Below, one piece after another: positions 10,301-16,577 of a DNA stretch of 64,000 nt (the stretch's first letter is position 1; every line of letters starts with the position of its first letter). The notes below the pieces were generated by a model. It did not search any database and was not told the origin of the DNA. It saw only the letters and a program-made list of their open reading frames with translations. This stretch comes from Dictyobacter aurantiacus. GTDB taxonomy: Bacteria > Chloroflexota > Ktedonobacteria > Ktedonobacterales > Ktedonobacteraceae. Both the position numbers and the translations under genes were made by a program. Where the stretch lies: NCBI RefSeq assembly GCF_003967515.1, contig NZ_BIFQ01000001.1, positions 3,410,001 to 3,474,000 of the forward strand, given 5' to 3'.

Positions 10301-11402
10301 TGATGCCTAACTGGGCGGCATCACGCATGACCTGTTCAAGCTCTGGCATGCGAGCAAGCAGACCTCCGGGGGTAAAGCTATCGATGATAAATATGAGATG
10401 CTTGAACTTCATCAACAGCTCATGCCCATCCTGCCTCTTCTCTTTGAGCAATTTGTAGCGCATCTCCAGCTCTGGTTTGATCTGTGCATCAAAAAGGGTG
10501 CGGAAATTATCAACCGTATCGGCTAACAGGCACAGAGGCTCCGCGTCATTGGGATGTTCTAAACTGACCTGCCGCAGGCGGCGTGTGTGGGGAAGCCACT
10601 TGAGCCAGCCCCATTCGGGAGCGGCGACGGGAGGAAAATAGGCCAGAATCGCTACGTCTTCAGGCGTATGGAACGTGGCGAGCTGGCCTACCAGGCTGCG
10701 TGCCAGCGTACGTATGGCTGGATTTGGTCCAACGATGGAGATCGATCCGAGGTTTCTTAAAGGGATGACCAGGGGCTGACCATCGATATGGCTGTTATGA
10801 TTGACCAGGTCGCGCGCCTCTTGCAGCAGCGACGGCTCTACCCTGGCTTTGTAATCTTCTTTAAAGGTTAGCGGACAGCAGAGGGCGATCGGCGCGATCC
10901 CGATACGCACAGTGAGAAAATCCTCATCGGCTGGACGGCGCTCCCATAGCGCCAGCCGTCCGCTGACGACCTCTGGCAATATGGATGGTTCGGGATAGAG
11001 GCGCGTGTTGCGCTGCACCTGGAGCTTTTTGAGCTCAGTCAGCCTGCGCTGGATGTTATCAAGGTAGCCACGATATGCCTCATGGCTGGCTTTTTGTTGT
11101 GTCTTCTGGGTTCGGCGCTGGAAATATGTTGACAGGAACATTACCCCCAGGGACAGGGGGAGAATGCAGACCTCGGCGATGATGATGAGCGGATTGGGTG
11201 AGCCCCCACTAATGCCCAGGTATGAAACCATTGAAATAAGCATAATAAACATACCTGAGAGGGGATATAGATACTGCACAATTGAAGCTAACTTACCCCC
11301 TTGATCCTGAGGCAATTGCGGAGGGGCTTCAATCTCTATTGGCTGGCTGGATAATGATGCAGGATAATTTCTAACGGGTCGATAGAAGGTTGTCTTTGCC
11401 AT
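7311..11402 (-). CDS. EccC-like type VII secretion ATPase (FtsK/SpoIIIE family)
   Basis: A 1363-residue motor. The N-terminus has an RPVR...P-rich segment followed by two transmembrane helices (about 40-90), as in actinobacterial EccC. There is no FHA pair as in firmicute EssC. Three FtsK-type ATPase modules follow: Walker A GATGSGKSE (about 510) with Walker B LIIIVDEFAQ, GAPQSGKST (about 862) with VFLFIDNFGQ, and GDRECGKTT (about 1157) with YYLVVDDYE. All three P-loops are intact. In known systems the last module binds the C-terminal signal of WXG100 substrates and the first powers export. It follows a YukD-like gene and a WXG100 gene, which fixes the assignment. EccB, EccD, EccE, mycosin and EssA/EssB partners are not seen in this window. 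Confidence 0.93.
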   Translation of the reverse strand: MAKTTFYRPVRNYPASLSSQPIEIEAPPQLPQDQGGKLASIVQYLYPLSGMFIMLISMVSYLGISGGSPNPLIIIAEVCILPLSLGVMFLSTYFQRRTQKTQQKASHEAYRGYLDNIQRRLTELKKLQVQRNTRLYPEPSILPEVVSGRLALWERRPADEDFLTVRIGIAPIALCCPLTFKEDYKARVEPSLLQEARDLVNHNSHIDGQPLVIPLRNLGSISIVGPNPAIRTLARSLVGQLATFHTPEDVAILAYFPPVAAPEWGWLKWLPHTRRLRQVSLEHPNDAEPLCLLADTVDNFRTLFDAQIKPELEMRYKLLKEKRQDGHELLMKFKHLIFIIDSFTPGGLLARMPELEQVMRDAAQLGITVISLVNRMEQEPPVLQARLSIATTFHDLYLSYQEMAPDGKSVEFVALDKIEIDHCEQIARSMASLHLVDGEASLDYSQNVGLLQLHGIQAIETLQVADLWRRHHNQDLLRVPIGLQKHGPLLLDIKEMAAGGLGPHGLVIGATGSGKSELLRTVVTSLALTHDPYTVNFVLIDFKAGAAFAEFADLPHVSGIITNLENDPLLISRMYSSLLGEQQRRQNLLSQAGVPNITEYHKLWHKNPHLEPMPYLIIIVDEFAQLIANYEDFLALFTKFGQVGRSLGMHMMLATQRIEEGRIRTLEGHLRYRIALRTFKAEESSAVIGTHDAYYLPPSPGSGYFKVDEDIYTSFKTALISLPYIPIEQRQVDPITLFRPFTDTGKLLPSEGREKTQSMQALNAPRTEMQMVIEKVKQAPVPANGWRVHAVWQEPLKEKISLVDVLQRCGQGKLDGSSFAAQAPFGPLCVPIGIMDRPAEQVQQPLYLDFSGLGGHLVAVGAPQSGKSTLLRTLMTSLIVTHTPREVQIYGIDFGGGLLRVFEHAPHVGAICSRADKNKQQRVLRRMLQIVADREALFAQYEIDGMASYRHLRQQGKFAQEQYGDVFLFIDNFGQFQSECETSDPESIATVTSLISSGLTYGVHIILTANQWTDIRSRLRSNIGTRLELRLNDTNDSEFDRKTAAMIPAETPGRGLLPEKLLFQTALPIVGNHSSDDVSSFTMQKILEAFIQKVHTSWKGPGAPKIRILPPEVQWSDMPGSVDAPAQGIPLGLEEANISPVFIDMVHNDPHFLILGDRECGKTTLLRTWITGMQRYYTPEQARIIIIDYRKSLISMAHSNHVLAYASTLDDINRCVQFLNEEFKRRQASNASGPVETTMGDRTWNGTHYYLVVDDYEMVATQTPQSGNPLNPLEAVLQPAKEVGIHFILARRVVEIGRANYDPIYRSIKNMESPGLIMRGDPVEGRQVLHKQSASDKMPTGRGYLVRRGVQPMQVQVTNTEAV

Positions 11403-11466
11403 AAGAATTCTCTACTCCGCACTAGTCATCATCATGGTAATCAGGTCAATTCCGGTGTAGCTGTTA

Positions 11467-11829
11467 TTAAATATTCCATTTCACCCCGATATTTCCAGGG
11501 TTATCCCCCGGATCGATATTCACCGGCCGAAATGTTTGTTGAGGTGCCGCTGTTTGTCGTGGACGTACCGCTGCGGACGTATCCTGCAGAATCAGAACGG
11601 TGCCATCAACCACTCCGGCATCGAGCAACGAAGCCAGCGCTGGCAATACCATGCCTGAGTTGGCTACAGAGAGCGTCCACTGTGGTCTGCCCCGTTGTGG
11701 GATGGATGCGCGTCTGAAGTCACAGACTTCGAGCAACATGGGAATGAATTTGCCTACAGGTACCTCTGCTGGTACCTGCATGTCGAATCTGCGTCCATCT
11801 CCGATAATGGTCACAAGTAATGTTTGCAT
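11467..11829 (-). CDS. YukD/EsaB-like ubiquitin-fold T7SS protein
   Basis: A 120-residue protein. Residues 1-80 read as a beta-grasp domain: MQTLLVTIIGDGRRFDMQVP, then a helix PVGKFIPMLLEV, and VDGTVLILQD at the end, the usual order of the YukD/EsaB family and of the EccD N-terminus. A Pro/Gln tail follows. In T7SSb, EsaB is a small regulatory or core component. Position between the WXG100 gene and the EccC gene is the typical context. The Shine-Dalgarno is weak (AGAAG close to the ATG), and a hairpin precedes it, so it is probably made at lower levels than the WXG100 protein. Confidence 0.82.
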   Translation of the reverse strand: MQTLLVTIIGDGRRFDMQVPAEVPVGKFIPMLLEVCDFRRASIPQRGRPQWTLSVANSGMVLPALASLLDAGVVDGTVLILQDTSAAVRPRQTAAPQQTFRPVNIDPGDNPGNIGVKWNI

Positions 11830-11865
11830 CGCTTCTATAAACTGATCTATTGATGAAAATACAAT

Positions 11866-11896
11866 CGTAGGAGCCTGAAAACAACAGGCTCCTACG
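11866..11896 (-). terminator. Hairpin between WXG100 and yukD-like genes
   Basis: A 12-bp perfect stem (11866-11877 with 11885-11896) with a 7-base loop in the 96-bp gap between two genes of the same operon. On the minus strand it is followed by ATTGTATTTTC rather than a clean U-run, so partial termination or a 3' stabiliser of the WXG100 message is more likely than full termination. Confidence 0.5.
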
Positions 11897-11925
11897 TTAT
11901 ATGCGACTAAAACGAATGGTGAGGT

Positions 11926-12216
11926 TTAGAACCTGAAGGAACGTTGGATCTGTCCATCCAGGTCGTCATAACCCAGACCAGCGCTGTTGACTTTGCGCGA
12001 AATGGTCTCAAGTACCTGTTTGATGTCATTGACATCTTTGTGCCACTCGTTCATCAGATCGACAAATTGAGCGGCTGCGGGACCTTTCCAGAGCCCCTGG
12101 AGCTCCTCAATCGTGCCATTCACAGCGGTGATGAGGTCGCCCAGCTCTACCGACTGCTGGGAAAATTTAGATGCGCCACTTTGTATACCTGCTGTATTCG
12201 CCTGAATATCTGGCAT
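11926..12216 (-). CDS. WXG100 family protein (ESX/T7SS substrate or structural component)
   Basis: A 96-residue all-helical protein with the central turn WKG (LWKGPAAAQF), the WXG signature of EsxA-like proteins. The length is typical of the family. Such proteins form four-helix dimers exported by EccC/EssC. The start at MPDIQAN is chosen because AGAGGTG lies six bases upstream; a longer in-frame extension has no homology and lies in the leader. A promoter about 240 bp upstream probably drives this gene and the yukD-eccC-kinase genes behind it. The C-terminus ends RSFRF, without an obvious YxxxD signal. Confidence 0.9.
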   Translation of the reverse strand: MPDIQANTAGIQSGASKFSQQSVELGDLITAVNGTIEELQGLWKGPAAAQFVDLMNEWHKDVNDIKQVLETISRKVNSAGLGYDDLDGQIQRSFRF

Positions 12217-12462
12217 TGAAAACACCTCTTTTGTGAAATAGGGTTGAGGTTCGCAGGCTATACCTGCTATTTCAACCGGCTTCATTAAAAGGGGGAAGTG
12301 GGATCTGTTCACGTGAGCCTCATGCCGAAACATTGAAGGCTGAAAAATCCGCTTCCCTGCAAACGTTGGTGAGCCTTCGGAAAGCCTATGTATGGCCCTT
12401 TCGCGTTGCTCTTCAACGTCTTTTTAAGATACGCGATAATGGGTGTCATAGGGATTCCAGAT

Positions 12463-12494
12463 GGAATTATATCAATATAATTCCTCAAAAACAA
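12463..12494 (-). promoter_or_regulatory. Promoter with overlapping AT-rich operator-like palindrome
   Basis: On the minus strand TTGTTT (12489-12494) and TATAAT (12466-12471) are 17 bp apart. The -10 box lies inside a perfect 10-bp inverted repeat with a 2-bp centre (GGAATTATAT, 12463-12484). A repressor bound here would block the T7SS operon promoter. The leader to the WXG100 start is about 240 nt with no recognised riboswitch. Confidence 0.5.
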
Positions 12495-12562
12495 TTTATT
12501 CTATTTTTGTACTAATCACCGCTACTAAGTTTAGTACTATGATCAATACACCTCAATATCAA

Positions 12563-12740
12563 GAGCGTGTCGTACTCTCATGGTTATCTCCTGTGGCCTG
12601 CATGTGGTTTCACACCTGCGGTGCTCACGAGTCCATTGTGTTGGTGCAGGAGGTGCGCATCCGCGCATCCCTGCACCAACACCCAAAACGCGTGTGGGGA
12701 CGCTCACCTGTCCTCACGATGACGGATGTCAGACACTCTC
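12563..12740 (+). mobile_element. MITE-like hairpin element M4
   Basis: Ends GAGCGTGTC (12563) and GACACTCTC (12740) are inverted repeats. Inside are the left flank with GGTGCTCACGAGTCC, a slightly mismatched hairpin built on GTGTTGGTGCAGG and CCTGCACCAACAC, and a shortened right flank (GCGTGTGGGGACGCTCAC) that lacks the GCGGCCGCG block. It sits between the T7SS operon promoter and the IscB element. Confidence 0.7.
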
Positions 12741-12794
12741 TGATGAGAACGACATCTATTTATCACAAAAACCGGGCCAGGAAGCCCCGCGCCT

Positions 12795-14108
12795 TCAGGC
12801 CGGGAAGGAATGGCCCGCTCCTTGTTGATAACTGTAGCCATCGCAACGATGAATGGGAGTACAAAAGCGGTGGCTAATCCCCTGTACCCGTCCTTGTTTG
12901 GTTCGAATATCAAACGAACCCGTAGCTCGTACCAACACCCGACCGACATAGACTCCCTTGTTCTTTCTTGACGTCACGACAGCTCGGATCATATCTCCGG
13001 TTTGATAGCCAAAGTAGCGCTTTTGCCGTTGGCGATGGCGTATGGGAAACCCATATTTGTTCACACCACACATTTGGCGGCTCCCATGTCCTGTCGCTGT
13101 GATAAGAAGCGGAACGATCCCGTTGACTTGGAGTCGTTCAGGTGTGCTTTTGCCGACGCACACCGCATCTAACCAGTGTGTTTTTGGGAGTTTCCTGGTT
13201 GTTCGATTATACTTCGTCAAACCACCTGACCCGAATTCAACTGGTAACCCCGTGGCTTGTAAGCGTTCAAAAAGCGCCCAGCGTGTTGCGTTCACGGCGG
13301 CGGCATCCTTGAGTGGCTGCCTCGCCTGCGCCTGGATGCGTTTCAACACCTCTGGTTTTTTCTTGAGGAAGACCGCAATATCCTGCGTCCCTTTGGCCCT
13401 GTTACATTTCTCACAGGCTAGACACAGATTGCTCATGCGATTGGTTCCTCCTTTGGCTCGTGGGTGAATATGCTCTATTTGTAAAGGAATATCCTTTTCC
13501 CCGCAATAGGCGCAGGCACGTTGCCACTTTTCCAGCAAGTATTCACGCGCTTCGTAGCCTGCCAGCGTTCCTTGCTGATATTCCATACCTTTCATTTCTG
13601 GACGTTCCATCAGTTGCATGTCGAATCTCACGACCTCTTGACTGATCGCTTGAATAGGGCAATAGCGAGAAAGGCGGCGAACCCACGTGAGAATGTTGGC
13701 AATCCTACTTTCTAGAGAAGGTGGGAGCCAGTCCTTCTTTTGGTTCTTGCGATTGGCCCAACGTGCCTTGCGATAGCGGTTTTTTCGTTGTCTTCGGCTC
13801 CGACGAACGGCGCGACGAGCATCCAATGCCGCCTTTACTGCCTGCCCACGATGGGAAAGTTCAGCTGCAAAGACAACCTCACCACTGACATCATTCACAA
13901 TGGCAATCCCTGTTGTACGTGAGCCAGGATCAAGCTTGACGCGAAGTGGTTTGACAGGTGGATATTCCACCACCTTTTGTAAGATCAAGGTAAATGGGTA
14001 TCTCCTATAGACTGCCGCCTTACCTTGCTTGAGTAAGAAGCGTGCATAACCAGGATGCACTGGGTCTAATGGACGCGTATTGGTGTCAAGAACAAACACT
14101 TTGGACAT
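12795..14108 (-). CDS. iscB: IscB RNA-guided endonuclease (RuvC + HNH)
   Basis: 437 residues, the usual IscB size. In order: a PLMP domain (residues 1-45, with PLDPVHPGYARFLL), RuvC-I LDPGSRTTG with Asp60, an Arg-rich bridge helix (RRAVRRSRRQRKNR, about 95-110), RuvC-II around SQEVVRFD, an HNH domain with CAYCGEKD, QIEHIHPRAKGG, and CLACEKCNRAKG zinc/metal residues, and RuvC-III HWLDAVCVG. All catalytic signatures are present, so it is probably an active nuclease. IscB proteins are the ancestors of Cas9 and use an omega RNA encoded upstream. The start is the ATG of MSKVFVLD with GAGGAG about seven bases before it; a longer frame runs back into the RNA region. Not TnpB, which lacks the HNH insertion. 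Confidence 0.95.
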   Translation of the reverse strand: MSKVFVLDTNTRPLDPVHPGYARFLLKQGKAAVYRRYPFTLILQKVVEYPPVKPLRVKLDPGSRTTGIAIVNDVSGEVVFAAELSHRGQAVKAALDARRAVRRSRRQRKNRYRKARWANRKNQKKDWLPPSLESRIANILTWVRRLSRYCPIQAISQEVVRFDMQLMERPEMKGMEYQQGTLAGYEAREYLLEKWQRACAYCGEKDIPLQIEHIHPRAKGGTNRMSNLCLACEKCNRAKGTQDIAVFLKKKPEVLKRIQAQARQPLKDAAAVNATRWALFERLQATGLPVEFGSGGLTKYNRTTRKLPKTHWLDAVCVGKSTPERLQVNGIVPLLITATGHGSRQMCGVNKYGFPIRHRQRQKRYFGYQTGDMIRAVVTSRKNKGVYVGRVLVRATGSFDIRTKQGRVQGISHRFCTPIHRCDGYSYQQGAGHSFPA

Positions 14109-14377
14109 GTTTTGCTCCTCGCAGAGCCTCCTGTTTCCAGGGTGAATTGGTGGCCTCGACAAGGTTATGGAGCGGTTTGACGTGGACAACACTGAGTTAA
14201 CCATCTACCTCTGTTTAATTGTCCACCGTAGAGGTTGGAACTGGCCGCGCACCCCAACGTACCTAATTTCGCTCCTAACGTAGGCTCTCTTTCAAACCTG
14301 AGTCTGGTCATGTTCGGCTTGCAAACATCCTTTCGTCCGTTTGCAAGCCCCCGCTTTTAAGCGGGTGGTTCATGACC
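14109..14377 (-). ncRNA. Putative omega RNA (IscB guide RNA scaffold)
   Basis: The 270 nt before iscB are non-coding and structured. On the minus strand, from 14377: an outer stem GGTCATG/CATGACC (14371-14377 with 14306-14312) encloses a 7-bp hairpin CCCGCTT/AAGCGGG (14350-14365) and an 11-bp hairpin with arm GGCTTGCAAAC (14316-14326 and 14339-14349). This is the place and style of omega RNAs in IscB loci, where the guide is supplied by host sequence just 5' of the scaffold. The predicted guide is therefore plus-strand 14378-14396, read on the minus strand. The exact ends are inferred. Confidence 0.7.
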
Positions 14378-16066
14378 TGTATTAACCGGGGCTACCCCAC
14401 CATGGGTATAACCCTTGGGGTTGGGATCGGGTACGAGTTGTGAGTTGAGATAGGAACTGTGGGTGAAGTTATCCAGGTTGGCACCACTCTCTTCGGGAAC
14501 GGCCGATGACTGGCCGATATAGAACTTCGCGTTTGGTGAAACCTTGCCATTCGCGAGCTGGGAGAGCTGTATAGGCGTGAGCATATGGACGCCGCTTCCA
14601 TCGCCTGGATCATAGTAAACATTGTAGGGCATGGATGGCCCCATCTGCTCGGGCGTTCCTGCACTAGGGCTCGCGCCAAGGGTGTGATTCCAGACCTCGG
14701 CCAGGGCCATCTCTTTCAAGATATCTCCTGTGCCCTTGGTGAGCGCTTCCTGCCCGGCTTCTTTGGCGGCCCCTAAAACTCCGGCCTCCGCTATATCTCC
14801 AAAGCCATCCGTCAGGAAGGCGAGTGCTACCGCCGAGACGGGAATAAGGATCTGGTCGGGCTTGAGGCCAAGGATCGTCATCTCGTGTTCCGGAGCCTCT
14901 TTGTCTACTTTGGTATAGGAGAGGACGTTGAGATTTTCTGGCAGCGTCTCCAGGGGCTTTTCGCCGACCAGGACCAGGTTGTTCACCTTAAAATTTTCGC
15001 CGCCCTTGTTCTCACCATCCAGCACCATTTGCTGGGTGATACCTCCATCTTTGTAGCCAATCAACGTGACGGCGGTATCCTTTGACAGGCCATGGGTTGC
15101 GATATACTGGTTGATCGCCTTCTCGACGTCAGCCGGATTAGTCCCCGATTTGACGACGACCATCAGACCATTGGGCGTCTGCCAGAGGTAGACCTTGCCG
15201 GTCATGCCGGGCGCTGTCACATCGGTGATCAGATCTCCAATGCTAGGTGAGCTGATGGCTGAGGCCGCGTCGACATCCATCTGGAATTGTCCGACGATGG
15301 TCTGAAACTCCATCAACCATTCACCATAGCCTAGCTTCATCTTGTTCGCGATGACGCCCAGGTAGTGCAGCGCGAGCTGATGGGTTGAACTGAGCTCTAA
15401 AGTATAGTAGTTCAATTCCGCTTTATCTTTGATCGCGCCTTCCAGATAGCTCTGTTGCTGATTCTTATAACTTAAGAAGTCGCCCTGGATGCAGCTGACG
15501 GCGTAGTTGATGTTATCTTCGATCAACTGCTGTCCTTTGCCAGGGGTTAGCAACTCGTCTAACTGCGCGAACAGGCCGGGGAGCGTATCCTCGCGAATGC
15601 GCCAGACTACGGTCTCACTGACGCTATCGGGATCAGTATTGCTGTATGGTGAGTTGCCCTGGCCTTCGTTAAAGAACTGGCTGACACTGGTTCCGTATAG
15701 ACCACCACCGCCATTGAGCATGCCGTATAGATCACCGGTCGCCAGATAGTAGCGTGAGTCCTGATCATAGGGCGGGCACAGCTCTTCCAGCGATTTGTGT
15801 GTCTGGGTGCAGGCCAGTTGAAAATCCTGCAGCTTGGAGAGCACATGTTGTGACCGCGAGACATTGCGGCTGACCGCGTCTTTACAGCCCTGAGCCCCTT
15901 TTCCCATGAAGGGAATGGAGCCCGCTACACCATCAACATTATTGTTTACATAGGTCTGAAATTGAGTGGTGGTCGTGGTATAGTGATTGGCAGCTGTACT
16001 ACTCTTCGTGCCCAGCTCTTCCAGGCTACTGAGGAGAGGCTGAATTACATTCTCAAATGTTGTCAT
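14357..16066 (-). CDS. Large ESX/LXG-like T7SS substrate with degenerate hydrolase-like core
   Basis: 569 residues. The N-terminal 230 or so residues are long helices (MTTFENVIQPLLSSLEELGT...), like WXG/LXG targeting domains. The middle (about 275-400) reads like an alpha/beta-hydrolase of PE-PPE or lipase type, except that where GHSxGG is expected it has GYKDGG, so the nucleophile Ser is missing. A hydrophobic patch near 400-425 and a polar tail follow. There is no signal peptide, as expected for T7SS. It lies 15 bp downstream of a small ESX-like gene, its likely export partner. The last six residues (GHEPPA) and the stop are encoded by the IscB element inserted at its 3' end. AGAGG precedes the ATG by seven bases. 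The function is unknown. Confidence 0.75.
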   Translation of the reverse strand: MTTFENVIQPLLSSLEELGTKSSTAANHYTTTTTQFQTYVNNNVDGVAGSIPFMGKGAQGCKDAVSRNVSRSQHVLSKLQDFQLACTQTHKSLEELCPPYDQDSRYYLATGDLYGMLNGGGGLYGTSVSQFFNEGQGNSPYSNTDPDSVSETVVWRIREDTLPGLFAQLDELLTPGKGQQLIEDNINYAVSCIQGDFLSYKNQQQSYLEGAIKDKAELNYYTLELSSTHQLALHYLGVIANKMKLGYGEWLMEFQTIVGQFQMDVDAASAISSPSIGDLITDVTAPGMTGKVYLWQTPNGLMVVVKSGTNPADVEKAINQYIATHGLSKDTAVTLIGYKDGGITQQMVLDGENKGGENFKVNNLVLVGEKPLETLPENLNVLSYTKVDKEAPEHEMTILGLKPDQILIPVSAVALAFLTDGFGDIAEAGVLGAAKEAGQEALTKGTGDILKEMALAEVWNHTLGASPSAGTPEQMGPSMPYNVYYDPGDGSGVHMLTPIQLSQLANGKVSPNAKFYIGQSSAVPEESGANLDNFTHSSYLNSQLVPDPNPKGYTHGGVAPVNTGHEPPA

Positions 16067-16081
16067 ACTATACCTCTTCTA

Positions 16082-16420
16082 TTATGGAATCAGCGTGGTA
16101 GGAGCGATGTCGGTAAAGACATTCACTGTGCTCACTTCTTGCTTCTCAGAGGCGGTCGCAGTATTGAGCAGGATACGGCCGATATCACTGCGCTGTGTCA
16201 GGACGTCTGTGTAGGCTTTATAGAAATTGGTACTGAATTGGGTAATCTTCCCCTGCAGGATCTGCGGCATGTCAGGAACGATTTGGTCTATGCTACTCTT
16301 GAAGGTATCAAGGGCGAGTGGATCGGGAGAATTCTGTAAAGATTGCGCGCCGTTCAGAACACTCGTACCCAGTTCCTGCACTGAGATCGTATCAATCTGA
16401 AAATCGGTTTCGTATCCCAA
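16082..16420 (-). CDS. Small helical ESX-like protein, partner of the downstream substrate
   Basis: A 112-residue, predicted all-helical protein without a WXG tripeptide, immediately upstream (15 bp) of the large ESX-type substrate. This pairing resembles small Lap/EsxB-like chaperones encoded before LXG proteins. The start is TTG with AGGAG eight bases upstream; no ATG is available nearby. The family assignment rests on size, helicity and context, not on a clear signature. The 157-bp gap upstream separates it from the TIR gene on the same strand; a TTTACA and TACTTA pair 17 bp apart there could be its promoter. Confidence 0.65.
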   Translation of the reverse strand: MGYETDFQIDTISVQELGTSVLNGAQSLQNSPDPLALDTFKSSIDQIVPDMPQILQGKITQFSTNFYKAYTDVLTQRSDIGRILLNTATASEKQEVSTVNVFTDIAPTTLIP

Positions 16421-16577
16421 TGACTTCTCTCCTTTAACTATTTAAATATATTAAGTATTTTAGCATATGTATCTTGTAAAAAAAGTTAATAAGTTCACAA
16501 AATACTAACTGTCTTTACAATATACTGATTTTGATACAGGACGTTAGCCATGCGGAGCCCGGTTTCTGTGATCAGTG

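Larger units (their letters stand above)
12764..14377 (-). mobile_element. IscB element (IS200/IS605-type, no transposase)
   Basis: A unit of about 1.6 kb made of a structured upstream RNA region, iscB, and a terminal hairpin with arms CGGGCCA (12773-12779) and TGGCCCG (12811-12817) that overlaps the iscB stop. No TnpA gene is present, so mobilisation must come from elsewhere. The left boundary (14377) is set by the structured start GGTCATG. The right boundary (about 12764) is set by the terminal hairpin and an ATAAA just beyond it on the minus strand; it is approximate. Insertion is into the last codons of the upstream ESX-type gene. Confidence 0.7.

Noticed and set aside
12795..14108. TnpB or Cas9 instead of IscB
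   Set aside because: The protein has an HNH insertion (unlike TnpB) and an N-terminal PLMP domain at only 437 residues, with no REC lobe (unlike Cas9).
14109..14204. N-terminal extension of IscB and of other genes (5380-5430, 12217-12333, 47112-47222, 58187-58318)
   Set aside because: In each case a family-typical start with a proper ribosome site lies further in, and the extension carries no homology.
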